Source of the DNA: Methylicorpusculum oleiharenae
GTDB lineage: Bacteria > Pseudomonadota > Gammaproteobacteria > Methylococcales > Methylomonadaceae
Direction of reading: 5' to 3'
Assembly (NCBI RefSeq): GCF_009828925.2
Contig: NZ_WUTY02000001.1
Coordinates: 3,068,492-3,132,491, forward strand
DNA: 64,000 bases
Shown: positions 8,464-17,099 of the stretch, piece after piece
Layout of the letters: each line of letters opens with the position of its first letter
Position numbering within the stretch: the first letter of the stretch is position 1
Notes under the pieces: model-generated
Databases searched by the model: none
Told to the model about the DNA's origin: nothing
What the model saw: only the letters and a program-made list of their open reading frames with translations
Made by a program: the position numbers and the translations under genes

Positions 8464-9753
8464 ATGACATTTCGTTGCCTATTTATTCTGATTGCAAGCT
8501 TGACTGCCTGCGATGCGGCGGCCAAACAAACGTTGACAGTGTTGACGGCCTATCATGAGGAAGTCGTCGCGCAGTTTGAAACCACGTTCGAGCGAGACCA
8601 TCCCGACATCGACGTCAAGATCATCTGGCGTATGCCTCACGATGCACTTCCCTATATGCAACAGCGCAATCAAGGCGGTGTAGACGTCTATTGGTCGGCC
8701 TCACTGCACAATTATTTACAATTGAAACAGGAAGGTGCCTGGCAAAAAATGAAATTAGACCGTGACGGACTACCGGAAATGCTTGGGGTAATGCCGCTGA
8801 TCGATCCTGACGGTTTTTACTGTGCAACTGAAATGGCCGGATACGGGTTTGTGGTGAATCCCGGTTATTTGAAAAATCACCGTCTGCCGGAACCAAAAAC
8901 CTGGCAGGATTTGATCGATACGCGTTACAGCGGCCATATCGCTTTACCGGTGCCATCCCGATTCGGCTTTGCGCCGCTGATGATCGACAGCATATTGCAG
9001 CAATACGGTTGGGAGCGAGGTTGGGCGTTGTTGTCCGAATTGGCTGGGAACGCACAATTACTCGAACACAACCGGAGTTTTATAACCGATGTCGTCGGTT
9101 CCGGCGAACTGGGTATCGCGCCCAGTCTGGACTTTTTCGCCAACTCGGCGCGGGCAAACGGCGCGCCGTTGCAATTGCTATATCCCGAGCCGGTCGCTTA
9201 TTCGCCTGCGCACATTGCAGTAACCGCCTCGACCCGGCAGCCGCAAGCCGCCCGGCAGTTCGTTGAATTCATTCTATCAGCGAAAGGGCAACGCCTATTG
9301 TTTCATCCTGATATTCGCAAATTACCGGTTCGACCGGCTGTTTACGCCGATAAACCCGAAGGCCAATTCGATCCATTTGAAGCGGCAGTGTTGCATTCAC
9401 CGGTTTATGACCCATCCACGGCCTTACCCAGGTTGGCTGTGCAGAATGCATTGTTTGATCTGTTTCTGACCGAGCGGCACGACCAATTAAAACCGGTATG
9501 GCAGCGCTTACATGAGTTGGAGACGCAGAATGGCCGATCGGACGAGATGTTGGCTGAAGTCAGGCATTTACTGACGGCTGCTCCGATCAGCCTCGACTTG
9601 GCAAGTGACATCTCTGTACAACAAAACTTCGAAAAGCGCATAAAAGACGCGGATGCCGACATGCAGGCCAAAAGCCTGGAGAATACCTGGCGTAGTGATA
9701 TCAGTCGAAACTATCAACGCGCCGAGCAATTGCTGGCAGCCTGGGGACATTGA
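8464..9753 (+). CDS. Extracellular solute-binding lipoprotein (ABC-type, iron/spermidine-like class)
   Basis: 429 residues from ATG 8464 (AGGGGG just upstream); the frame opens earlier only with TTG. The signal ends in a lipobox-like LTAC followed by Asp, which predicts a lipoprotein kept at the inner membrane. The fold matches class-II substrate-binding proteins: LTVLTAYHEEVVAQFETTFERDHPDIDVKIIWRM, GGVDVYWSAS, GYGFVVNP, PKTWQDLIDTRYSGHIALPVPSR, ARQFVEFILSAKGQ. The C-terminal ~100 residues are helical and extra to the fold. No permease or ATPase gene is beside it, so it either shares a transporter elsewhere or acts as a sensor. Its stop is 2 bases before the di-heme gene start. Confidence 0.85.
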   Translation: MTFRCLFILIASLTACDAAAKQTLTVLTAYHEEVVAQFETTFERDHPDIDVKIIWRMPHDALPYMQQRNQGGVDVYWSASLHNYLQLKQEGAWQKMKLDRDGLPEMLGVMPLIDPDGFYCATEMAGYGFVVNPGYLKNHRLPEPKTWQDLIDTRYSGHIALPVPSRFGFAPLMIDSILQQYGWERGWALLSELAGNAQLLEHNRSFITDVVGSGELGIAPSLDFFANSARANGAPLQLLYPEPVAYSPAHIAVTASTRQPQAARQFVEFILSAKGQRLLFHPDIRKLPVRPAVYADKPEGQFDPFEAAVLHSPVYDPSTALPRLAVQNALFDLFLTERHDQLKPVWQRLHELETQNGRSDEMLAEVRHLLTAAPISLDLASDISVQQNFEKRIKDADADMQAKSLENTWRSDISRNYQRAEQLLAAWGH

Positions 9754-9755
9754 CC

Positions 9756-11102
9756 ATGTGCGCTGGAAAACTGCTGATGTCGCTGTTAATTTGCCTGTTC
9801 GCCCAGACTGCAAAGTCTGATAACGCTTGGGTGACGGATGACGTAAGCAGGGAAGCCTTTGCTCAAATTTACACGGGTGTTGGCAAAGAGCTATCCGACC
9901 TTGCCTTGCAGGGGCGAAATATATTCAGGCAAAGCTGGGTCATACCGCCTGCATTAGATATCGATAGTGCCGGCCTCGGACCGCTTTATAACCAATTGTC
10001 CTGTCTCGGATGCCATCCGAAAAACGGACGCGGCATGCCTCCGGAGACACCTGATCAGATGATGCGCTCTATGTTGGTAAGGTTGAGCCTGCCCGGCAGC
10101 AACGAGCACGGAGGACCGCGCCCACATCCTGTTTACGGCGATCAATTGAATGAACAAGGCATTCCCGACATCCCGGGTGAAGGCCGCGTTCGGGTCAGTT
10201 ATCAGGAAATTGTCAGATCGTTGCCGGATGGGGAAACGTTCCATTTGCGCCGCCCGATCTACACATTCACCGATTTGCAATACGGCCCCTTAGAACCGGA
10301 AATACTTTATTCGCCGCGAATCGGACCGCCGGTATTCGGATTGGGCCTGTTGGAAGCGGTGTCTGACTCAGCAATCTTGCAATTGGCTGAGCGCGGGCGG
10401 CAACAAGGGGTTAACGGGCGGCCGAATTGGGTTTGGGATGGTGAGAAACAGCACAAAACGATTGGCCGCTTTGGGCTGAAAGCCAATGTTGCGACATTGA
10501 AACAGCAAATAGCCGGTGCGTTTATTGGCGATATGAGTATCACTTCGTCGCTGCATCCGACTGAGAATTGCGGTCTTTTCCAAACTGTCTGCCAACAAGC
10601 GCCATCGGCCCGTCAGCCTGAATTAGACGATCGTCAACTCAAGGCAATACTGACCTATCTGCGTTTGTTACAAGTGCCGGCAAAGCGCGCTGCAGATGAT
10701 TCGAAGGTGCAGCGGGGAGAACGGTTGTTCGTTTCGACTGGTTGCGCCGTCTGCCATACGCCCTCTTTGCAAACCGGCGAATTTCCGGAATTACCGGCGT
10801 TATCGCAGCAGACTCTTCATCCTTACACCGATTTATTGCTGCACGATATGGGTGGGGAATTGGCTGATGGCCGGCCCGATTTCGATGCAAGCGCCAGCGA
10901 TTGGCGAACCCCGCCGTTATGGGGTATCGGCTTGGTCAAGAGAATCAATGGACACAGCACTTTTTTGCATGACGGACGGGCGCGTAATCTGATGGAGGCG
11001 ATTTTATGGCACGGAGGCGAAGCTCAATTAGCCCGAAAGGTCTTTGAACGACTGACTTCAGCAGATCGCCAAAACATTATCCATTTTTTGGGATCGTTAT
11101 GA
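9756..11102 (+). CDS. Di-heme oxidoreductase family protein (DHOR/thiol-oxidoreductase type)
   Basis: 448 residues with a signal peptide (cleavage near AKS|DN), so periplasmic. Two c-type heme sites: CLGCH at 83-87 and CAVCH in the C-terminal third. Other family landmarks are LGPLYNQLSCLGCH near the N-terminus, RIGPPVFGLGLLEAV, and the C-terminal WRTPPLWGIG..KRINGHSTFLHDGRARNLMEAILWHGGEA. This family (DUF1111) is often linked to metal-uptake operons, but its substrate is unsettled. ATG 9756 begins two bases after the upstream stop, showing operon membership with the receptor and binding protein. A role in oxidising or reducing a metal or its chelator is inference. Confidence 0.85.
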   Translation: MCAGKLLMSLLICLFAQTAKSDNAWVTDDVSREAFAQIYTGVGKELSDLALQGRNIFRQSWVIPPALDIDSAGLGPLYNQLSCLGCHPKNGRGMPPETPDQMMRSMLVRLSLPGSNEHGGPRPHPVYGDQLNEQGIPDIPGEGRVRVSYQEIVRSLPDGETFHLRRPIYTFTDLQYGPLEPEILYSPRIGPPVFGLGLLEAVSDSAILQLAERGRQQGVNGRPNWVWDGEKQHKTIGRFGLKANVATLKQQIAGAFIGDMSITSSLHPTENCGLFQTVCQQAPSARQPELDDRQLKAILTYLRLLQVPAKRAADDSKVQRGERLFVSTGCAVCHTPSLQTGEFPELPALSQQTLHPYTDLLLHDMGGELADGRPDFDASASDWRTPPLWGIGLVKRINGHSTFLHDGRARNLMEAILWHGGEAQLARKVFERLTSADRQNIIHFLGSL

Positions 11103-11181
11103 TCTTTTTCGTAACTTTCCGAACTGTTGAGTCATTTCAGATAAAATGCAACTCATCTGAAACAGATCCTGGATCACACTA

Positions 11182-12021
11182 ATGAGCGAAGCAGAACAAC
11201 CACAGCAGTCGATCAACGACAAAAAACCGACTGAGCGGCTTGTCGAAGGCGAATTGCGTATCGCCGGTGCATATACCTGGAAACTTTGTAATTTGCTGGC
11301 CGCAATCGAATCGACCGGGTCTCTCAATCGCGCTGCGAAACAGGTTGGGCTTAGTTATAAAGGCGCCTGGGAAATTCTGGAACGCGCTAATAATCTATCG
11401 CCTAATTTACTGGTCGCAACGGCAATCGGTGGAAAGCATGGCGGCGGCAGTGTTTTGACTGACTCAGGGAAAAGCCTGCTGAAACTGTTAGCAAAACTTC
11501 GAAAGGAACATGATCAATTTCTGGACCGCATCAACCGCGAAATGGAAGCCAATTCCGAATTCAATTACTTAATCAGGAGAACGTTTATGAAAGCCAGTGC
11601 CCGCAACCAGTTTTTTGGTACCGTCGTCGATATTCACGAGGGTGGCATCAATGTTGAAATCATCATAGAACTTAAAGGCAGCGATCATCTGGTCGCGGCA
11701 ATTACGCGAGAATCCATGAAATCACTCGCTATTACCAGAGGCATGGAGGTGGTTGCTTTAATCAAAGCCCCGCAAGTATTGATCGTTACTGACTTAGGTC
11801 CTTATCGGCTCAGTGCCCGAAATCAATTATCCGGTAAGATTTCCCGACTGCAGAAAGGCGTGGTCAATACGGAAGTGGTGGTCCAACTGCCCGGGGGGAA
11901 TTCGGTCTATGCAACAGTTACCAATGACAGTGTTGATGAATTGGGTCTGGACGAGGGTATCGACGTGCTAGCTGCATTCAAATCGAATGCGGTTTTTTTA
12001 GCGGTGTTGTCTCAGCATTAA
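11182..12021 (+). CDS. modE: Molybdate-responsive transcriptional regulator ModE
   Basis: 279 residues, full-length ModE layout: N-terminal winged HTH (about 20-105: LCNLLAAIESTGSLNRAAKQVGLSYKGAWEILERANNL, then the GGKHGGGSVLTDSG wing), followed by two TOBE/Mop domains beginning near residues 137 (SARNQFFGTVVDI) and 211 (SARNQLSGKISRL), each with a V..AI/VT motif for oxyanion binding. Molybdate-loaded ModE dimers bind Mo-box sites, four of which are proposed in 3886-6269. It lies 79 bases after the di-heme gene and may be co-transcribed. No clear Mo-box was found directly before it. Confidence 0.92.
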   Translation: MSEAEQPQQSINDKKPTERLVEGELRIAGAYTWKLCNLLAAIESTGSLNRAAKQVGLSYKGAWEILERANNLSPNLLVATAIGGKHGGGSVLTDSGKSLLKLLAKLRKEHDQFLDRINREMEANSEFNYLIRRTFMKASARNQFFGTVVDIHEGGINVEIIIELKGSDHLVAAITRESMKSLAITRGMEVVALIKAPQVLIVTDLGPYRLSARNQLSGKISRLQKGVVNTEVVVQLPGGNSVYATVTNDSVDELGLDEGIDVLAAFKSNAVFLAVLSQH

Positions 12022-12156
12022 TCTAAAACATTCTTATGACGGGGATAGGGGATAGCCAGCTTGCCTGACTCAGGTGAACGGAATCCGTTGTAAATTCATT
12101 GCTGTCTGAAAAATCGTTCGACTTTATTCAACGTACGGGAGTGACTATGGGAAGGC

Positions 12157-12222
12157 AACAGGTTCAGGTCTAGATTCATAGCCTTTTTGGGAAATGGGAA
12201 ATAAAAGGGCTGGGTTTTATTT
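12157..12222 (+). repeat. Direct repeat, left copy (partner at 14130-14195)
   Basis: About 66 bases beginning AACAGGTTCAGGTCTAGATT recur with few changes at 14130-14195 in the same orientation. Together they bracket about 2 kb of accessory DNA. The remaining intergenic DNA from 12022 to 12632 shows no gene I can support. Confidence 0.75.
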
Positions 12223-12632
12223 TTAATTCGACTTGGCCCTATTCGTGTGCCCCTATTCGTGCTGATCTACTGAGTGGCCCCGAACGATATGGCTCAGCAT
12301 GCCGTCTCCATGATACCCCCGCCTGATCGGCATATCGAGACAACAAACCATCTCGTCAAAAATCCGCAACATAACACCCTTCTTTTGTTCGTATACCAAC
12401 CCATTTTGAAGAATAGGTCGCATAAGGAATAAATAAATTGGATTGGGCAAGCATTCTAAATGGGTGCTAACTTGTTCATTTGTTGCCTATCATCCCATAA
12501 AGTGAATCCACATTTTGCCCTGGATTTACCCAATGTTCGAGCCGAAAACTACAAACCGATAAAGGCTTGTTTTTCTGAATTGCGGCTTACTGCGTTGACA
12601 TTGACAGCTTCTATCTTCATTCGACAAGACGG

Positions 12633-12815
12633 TTAACTCCCTTTCGGTCCCGCAAACCACCAAAGTATCAGACCGACAACGGGCAGCAATAAAATCAAAA
12701 TCACCCATAAAACTTGCGATCCAGTTGAAGCACCACTTTTTACAATGCTAATTATGGCCCAGATGTCCAGTACAAGCACAACAAGACCCAGAAAACCGCC
12801 TACTTCAATACCCAT
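12633..12815 (-). CDS. Small membrane protein with PLDc_N-type domain
   Basis: 60 residues. Two hydrophobic helices (about 8-26 and 34-54) separated by a short polar loop, ending ILILLLPVVGLILWWFAGPKG, which is the signature of the phospholipase-D N-terminal (PLDc_N) small proteins that occur alone in many gammaproteobacteria. A GGGGGAG ribosome site precedes ATG 12815. Function unknown; it is predicted to sit in the inner membrane. It stands alone between the two direct repeats. Confidence 0.8.
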   Translation of the reverse strand: MGIEVGGFLGLVVLVLDIWAIISIVKSGASTGSQVLWVILILLLPVVGLILWWFAGPKGS

Positions 12816-13074
12816 AACTCCCCCTAACAGGTTTGTGTTTAATGAATAAATTAATTTGCCTCATCAGCTTCAAACTTTACGCTTAACAAATGGATGAGTT
12901 CTGTACGGTAACGTACATTGCTCATCACAGAGAGCGGGGTCACCATTACCTGTCGTAGTCAATGCCAAACCAATCCCTCAAGCAAATTTTGGCATTTTTT
13001 GATTTCTCTGTCTTGCGAATCATTCTCTTCAACCTGTTATAGAACCGTTGAGTTTCGGGTCGCGAGGTCCGAGA

Positions 13075-13900
13075 GTGTGGAGAAGTAGTGGGCTGCAGGG
13101 ACGCTGTCTACTACTTCCCCACACGACTCTGCTCGCAATTGAGTGCTTCCATGGCTTGACCGTTCGCAATAACAGCAGTAAATCTAGCGGGTTAAAGTCC
13201 CGTCCAAGGAATTGTCCGTACGCCTTGGTAGTATGAGGAAGCGGCAGCCGTGGTAACACGGTGTCGTAAGTTTCCAAACAGCAAGAGTGCAGGCCGTAAC
13301 GCAAGTGAACCTACACGTAGCCTCGTAAACGAATTGGAGGAGCCGACCCTGTGGTCAGAAGGGGAAGGCCGATGGATGAATGCTGAAATAACGGAAGTGG
13401 CATTCATCGACTCCTGTGGTAGCAGGGTCGGCATGTTCTTGAAGATTTATTGCCCAGTGCTGGAGACCCGTTGCGGTGGTGGGGAGGCCATCGACTATTG
13501 CGTATAAGGAAACGAAAGCGCAATAGGTCGTAGCGGTTCATAGTACCGTTTGAGGCCTTGGGACAACATAAACCAGACCGAGGGAAGGGATCCTGCTTTG
13601 TTCGCGCAACCGAAGAGCGGAGGATTGGGGGATTACCATGTTGCTAGACACCCCTGATACGATCAGGACGCTTCAGAGGAAGCTGTATGCCAAAGCCAAG
13701 CAAGAAACCGGTCATGTTGCGCAATCGAAGGTTGAGTGCGCAGGCGCGATATCCTCAGACGAGCTGGGAAACATGAGTCGGGGAAGTGCGCATGCTTTGG
13801 TATGAAGAGCATCGGAAAGCCGTGTGCGTTAATAGCGCATGCACGGTTTGAAGAGGGAGGGCAGGCGAAGCTAACTAGGAACCTGTCCGAGAATAGCATA
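13075..13900 (+). mobile_element. Group II intron remnant (ribozyme domains kept, most of the reverse transcriptase lost)
   Basis: Starts near a GTGTG 5' motif and shows group II RNA sequence blocks: GCGGGTTAAAGTCCCGTC, GGAAGCGGCAGCC, GGTGCAGGC-like and TGTGGTAGCAGGGTCGGCAT segments, then GGAAACGAAAGCGCAATAGG, and near the 3' end a domain V hairpin at 13817-13849 (AAGCCGTGTGCG ... GCATGCACGGTTT with the AGC triad). Only about 55 codons of the protein remain (13638-13805) where an intact element carries about 1.2-1.5 kb. So it is an internally deleted, protein-less intron. Exact ends, especially after domain V, are uncertain. Confidence 0.75.
13638..13805 (+). pseudogene. Group II intron reverse transcriptase fragment
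   Basis: 55 codons from ATG 13638. The first 25 (TPDTIRTLQRKLYAKAKQETG) match the conserved N-terminus of intron-encoded reverse transcriptase/maturases; the rest is unrelated sequence joined by deletion before domain V. The RT palm, including any YxDD motif, is absent, so it cannot work as a reverse transcriptase. Confidence 0.75.
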
Positions 13901-14043
13901 GCGAGAAGCCCTATTTTTTGAATATTCATTAGAGTATTCGAATATTCGTATTTTATGTCGGAATTTCGCACCTTTTAGCGCATAAAATGGCCTCTTGTCT
14001 TGCTAATCTCCCTAGCGGCAAGACCTTGAAGCAACTAGAGTCC

Positions 14044-14103
14044 GTCTAACAGTTCGTCCAAGCCGACGCCGCTTCACGGCACGGCTTAAATCAGGCTTTA
14101 GCA
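14044..14103 (+). other. Integron attC-like recombination site (degenerate right end)
   Basis: Begins with GTCTAAC, which fits the R'' core site (RYYYAAC), followed by TTCGTCCAAGCCGACGCCGC and a complementary arm CACGGCACGGCTTAA, giving the long imperfect hairpin of an attC (59-base element). It closely resembles aadA-type attC sites as I remember them. The R' end reads TTTAGC instead of GTTAGA-type, so the crossover G seems lost. No integrase gene or second attC was seen. The sequence from 13901 to this site has no gene. Confidence 0.6.
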
Positions 14104-14129
14104 ACTACAGAACGCATAGTGACTAAGTG

Positions 14130-14195
14130 AACAGGTTCAGGTCTGGATTCGTAGCCTTTTTTGGAAATGGGAAATAATAGGGCTGGGTTTATTTT
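14130..14195 (+). repeat. Direct repeat, right copy (partner at 12157-12222)
   Basis: Begins AACAGGTTCAGGTCTGGATT and continues through the GGAAATGGGAAATAA and GGGCTGGGTTTATTTT blocks shared with the left copy. It ends about 35 bases before the draT start region. Confidence 0.75.
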
Positions 14196-14230
14196 CAACC
14201 TGTGCCCGTTCGCCCTAAGATCCACTGCTA

Positions 14231-15085
14231 GTGTATGATAGGTCGCACATTTTCCCCGAACAGTTAACCATCGGCCCGATGCATAATATTTCTGAATATT
14301 GTCACAGCACCAACTTGATTGGTGTTGCAACAGCATGTATCGCCAGCACACTCTTTAATGAAAATCCCAAGCCACTACATATTGCCGGAACTCGCGAGTC
14401 GGCTTCGGGTTTATTTGAGCAATTAATTGGACAAACTACGCCCGATGACTGCGGCCAGCTGTTTCAGGATTACATGTGTGTCGTATTTGGTTTTGAAACG
14501 GAGCAACGGTTGGGCGATGATGCCTCCGGCAGGCGGCGCTATCGTAATAGTTATCTCAGACTGATTCAGGATTGGGGGCTGGATTCCAATAATGCGCAGG
14601 GTGCTGTACTCAAAGGCTGGGTAGAAAGTCGCTTCGGGCTGTTTCCAACCTATCATAAACAGCCTATAGCCAGTTTCATCGGCAAACCTTGGCTAAGTTA
14701 TATCGAGGAAAAGATGAACAGCCGTTATCATAATAATTGCATCTATATGCAGCTGGATCTTCTCTATGAATTTTGTCAGTGGGTTGTCGAACGCTTCCGA
14801 ATTCCGGCAACAACCCACAAAACCCTTTATCGTGGCGTCAATGATTTGGATGACTGGATTATAGAAGACGAAAACAAGCATCAAAAAATCATACGTTTCA
14901 ATAACGTTGTTTCCTTTACCGACCGTCGCAGTATCGCCAGCGAATTCGGCTCCTATATTCTGAAGGTTGAAGTGCCTATGGTTAAGCTGATTTTTTTTAA
15001 TGAACTGTTACCTCATCATGCCTTACGAGGTGAATCCGAGTACTTGGTCATCGGCGGTGATTACCGGGTCAACTTGCAACGGTAA
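14231..15085 (+). CDS. draT: NAD+-dinitrogenase-reductase ADP-ribosyltransferase DraT
   Basis: Switches nitrogenase off by ADP-ribosylating an Arg of NifH when ammonium or darkness/energy stress is sensed. 284 residues from GTG 14231; ATG 14279 would give 268, and neither has a strong ribosome site. Family blocks: YCHSTNLIGVATACIASTLF, PKPLHIAGTRES, LFEQLIG, LFQDYMCVVFGFE, RRYRNSYLRLIQDWGLDSNNAQGAVLKGWVESRFGL, and C-terminal HKTLYRGVNDLDDW with FNNVVSFTDRR..ASEFGSYILKVEVP. Twelve bases before draG, so the opposing enzymes are one operon. NifH itself is not in the window. Confidence 0.93.
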   Translation: MYDRSHIFPEQLTIGPMHNISEYCHSTNLIGVATACIASTLFNENPKPLHIAGTRESASGLFEQLIGQTTPDDCGQLFQDYMCVVFGFETEQRLGDDASGRRRYRNSYLRLIQDWGLDSNNAQGAVLKGWVESRFGLFPTYHKQPIASFIGKPWLSYIEEKMNSRYHNNCIYMQLDLLYEFCQWVVERFRIPATTHKTLYRGVNDLDDWIIEDENKHQKIIRFNNVVSFTDRRSIASEFGSYILKVEVPMVKLIFFNELLPHHALRGESEYLVIGGDYRVNLQR

Positions 15086-15097
15086 AGCGAGGAAAAA

Positions 15098-15988
15098 ATG
15101 GCTGAACAAGAACTAATAGATAGAGCATTGGGCGCTTATCTGGGTTTTGCCTGCGGTGACGCGTTGGGCGCGACGGTAGAGTTTTTATCGCCGAAACAAA
15201 TTCAAAATCGCTACGGCATTCATAAAGAAATAACCGGCGGCGGCTGGTTGGCCTTACCTGCCGGCGAAGTGACCGATGATACGCAAATGTCGCTGGCGTT
15301 GGGGCAGGCGATTATCGACCATCAGTCTTGGAACCTCAGTGCTGCTGCGGACAATTTTGTCAGCTGGCTGGAAAGCGATCCGCCGGATATAGGTATTACT
15401 TGCAGACGCGGTATAGTGCGCTACCGGGATACGGGCGAGTTATCCGGTTTACCGCGTGATGATGAAGCAGGAAACGGCGCGTGTATGCGCAATCTGCCGG
15501 TGGTCTTGGCTACCCTGAACAGGCCTGATTATTTCGAGAAATGGAGCCTGCAGCAATGTCACATTACTCACCACAACCCCTTGTCTGATGCGGCGACTTT
15601 GGCGCTGGGTCGCATGGTCAATCGCTTGATTCATGGACAGGATAAGGACGCGTGTTATCAAGAGGCCGAATGGTTGATCAATCAGCACGGCGACTTTGCC
15701 TACAGCCCTTATTCGGGCAACGCCTCGGGTTATATTGTCGAAACTGTACAGACTATTCTGCATTATTTTTTCAATTCGGACAGCTTCGAATCCTGCCTCA
15801 TTGCTACCGTCAATCAGGGCGGTGATGCCGATACGACTGGCGCGCTGGCCGGTATGCTGGCAGGTGCGAGATACGGTGTGCAAGGCATACCCGCGCGCTG
15901 GCTAGCACAACTGTCTCCCCTGGTTGCAGCACAAATTCGCTCGCAAACCCATGAACTTCTTAAGTTTGCGGAGTCTCAGCCGTCATAA
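15098..15988 (+). CDS. draG: ADP-ribosyl-[dinitrogen reductase] hydrolase DraG
   Basis: Removes ADP-ribose from NifH and restores nitrogenase activity. 296 residues, the usual length. Binuclear metal ligands of the ADP-ribosylglycohydrolase fold are visible: EVTDDTQMSLALG near residues 54-66 and NQGGDADTTGALAGMLAGARYG near 240-262; the N-terminus has ALGAYLGFACGDALGATVEF. GAGG precedes ATG 15098. Paired with draT. Membrane sequestration by GlnB/AmtB is known in relatives but cannot be judged here. Confidence 0.95.
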   Translation: MAEQELIDRALGAYLGFACGDALGATVEFLSPKQIQNRYGIHKEITGGGWLALPAGEVTDDTQMSLALGQAIIDHQSWNLSAAADNFVSWLESDPPDIGITCRRGIVRYRDTGELSGLPRDDEAGNGACMRNLPVVLATLNRPDYFEKWSLQQCHITHHNPLSDAATLALGRMVNRLIHGQDKDACYQEAEWLINQHGDFAYSPYSGNASGYIVETVQTILHYFFNSDSFESCLIATVNQGGDADTTGALAGMLAGARYGVQGIPARWLAQLSPLVAAQIRSQTHELLKFAESQPS

Positions 15989-16067
15989 CTGACATTCTGT
16001 ATTTTGAGACTTGGGTGTTGGCGTGTCAAAGCGCGCTGTATACCCAGTCCCGCACTTGAGTCATGTT

Positions 16068-16083
16068 TGTACTAAACCACACA
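16068..16083 (+). promoter_or_regulatory. NifA-type upstream activator site before the SIR2-like gene
   Basis: TGT, ten bases, ACA, the NifA binding pattern, lies about 97 bases before a sigma54-like -24/-12 element. Distance and order fit a NifA-activated promoter. TGT-N10-ACA is short and can occur by chance. Confidence 0.5.
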
Positions 16084-16179
16084 TTCCTTGCTGTTATGTC
16101 GTAAAGGTGATGTTTAGATACTGTTCCTTTTATTTCAAACGCCCCGTTTAATAGCCTGTTCAGGCTGATCTATCAGGAT

Positions 16180-16194
16180 TGGTTTAAAAATTGC
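16180..16194 (+). promoter_or_regulatory. Sigma54 (-24/-12) promoter before the SIR2-like gene
   Basis: TGGTTTAAAAATTGC has GG and GC at the required ten-base spacing, with a good TTGC -12 half and a weaker -24 half. It ends 38 bases before the ATG at 16233. Confidence 0.55.
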
Positions 16195-16232
16195 TCAGTG
16201 CTGATAAATAACCATTCAAGCGGGAGCTCACC

Positions 16233-17084
16233 ATGACTAGCGATGTATTTGCAGAAATTTTAAACGGTCTTTACGAGAATAAAGTCGTGCCCTATTTAGG
16301 GCCTGGCGTTTTATATGATTCCAAGCATAAAATCACCGGTGAACCGATTCCAGCCGACAGTAACAGTCTGATTCTGGCAATGAATGACGGGCAGCCGATG
16401 GCGCCCAAGTTGATGTATGAGTTTCCCAGAGCGGCGATGAACCGCGAGTTGAAACGCGGCCGTAATTACGTTACCGGTTTTCTGGATAAACTTTATGCAG
16501 AAGGGCAGTGGGGAAGAGCTTCAGTGCACGACTGGCTTGCAAGCTGGCGCCCTCAATATGTGGTCGATGTCAATCGGGATACTCAATTGCAGGATAGCTA
16601 TGCGGACACAGAGCATACCTTGATCGTGGGTGTGGCTCGCATCACGGCAGCTCAATACCGCTTCAAGATTTTTCATTATAACGGCAGTGAGTATGCGGAA
16701 ATCGAACAAACCGCCGTCAATAAAAATCTGCCGGTTTTATTCAAACCGATGGGGACGCCCCGGCCAATTTCCAATTACATTGCCTCAGATGCCGATTATG
16801 TCGATTACATTACCGAACTGATGGGAGGATTTGCGATTCCTGATTTTTTAAAGGAATACCGCATCGGTAAAAAATATTTATTGATGGGCCTGCCGTTGAA
16901 TCGGGATTCCGAACGGATGGTGATGAGCGATATCGTTTATTCCGCCGCAGAACCCAAAGGTTGGGTTTTACGCAAAAATCCCACAGACAAGGAAATACGC
17001 TATTGCAAACGCTTAGGGTTTGAAATCATAGCCGCCGATTGCGCTGATTTTCTGGAATATACCCTGGCCGAAAAAGCGGCCTGA
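16233..17084 (+). CDS. SIR2-like family protein of the nif region
   Basis: 283 residues, cytoplasmic. The N-terminal LNGLYENKVVPYLGPGVLYD resembles the nucleotide-binding start of SIR2-like (SIR2_2) proteins, and proteins of this kind sit in nif clusters of several proteobacteria. The catalytic His and zinc Cys pairs of true sirtuin deacetylases are not evident, so NAD binding is possible but deacetylase activity doubtful. A sigma54-like promoter and NifA-type site precede it, which ties it to nitrogen fixation independent of its name. It lies between draG and the nifZ-like gene. Role unknown. Confidence 0.7.
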   Translation: MTSDVFAEILNGLYENKVVPYLGPGVLYDSKHKITGEPIPADSNSLILAMNDGQPMAPKLMYEFPRAAMNRELKRGRNYVTGFLDKLYAEGQWGRASVHDWLASWRPQYVVDVNRDTQLQDSYADTEHTLIVGVARITAAQYRFKIFHYNGSEYAEIEQTAVNKNLPVLFKPMGTPRPISNYIASDADYVDYITELMGGFAIPDFLKEYRIGKKYLLMGLPLNRDSERMVMSDIVYSAAEPKGWVLRKNPTDKEIRYCKRLGFEIIAADCADFLEYTLAEKAA

Positions 17085-17099
17085 TGTCTTGATCATTGC

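Noticed and set aside
12253-12450. 65-codon minus-strand frame starting MPNPIYLFLMRPI.
   Set aside because: No family resemblance and no clear ribosome site; lies in scarred repeat DNA.
13663-13971. 102-codon minus-strand frame over the intron 3' region.
   Set aside because: It is antisense to the RT fragment and domain V of the group II intron.
13988-14003. TGGC...TTGC possible sigma54 promoter toward draT.
   Set aside because: GG to GC spacing is 11 instead of 10, and it is over 200 bases from draT beyond the attC-like site and repeat.
16233-17084. SIR2-like gene as an anti-phage defence effector.
   Set aside because: The nif setting and NifA/sigma54-type promoter favour a nitrogen-fixation role; no defence partner genes are beside it.
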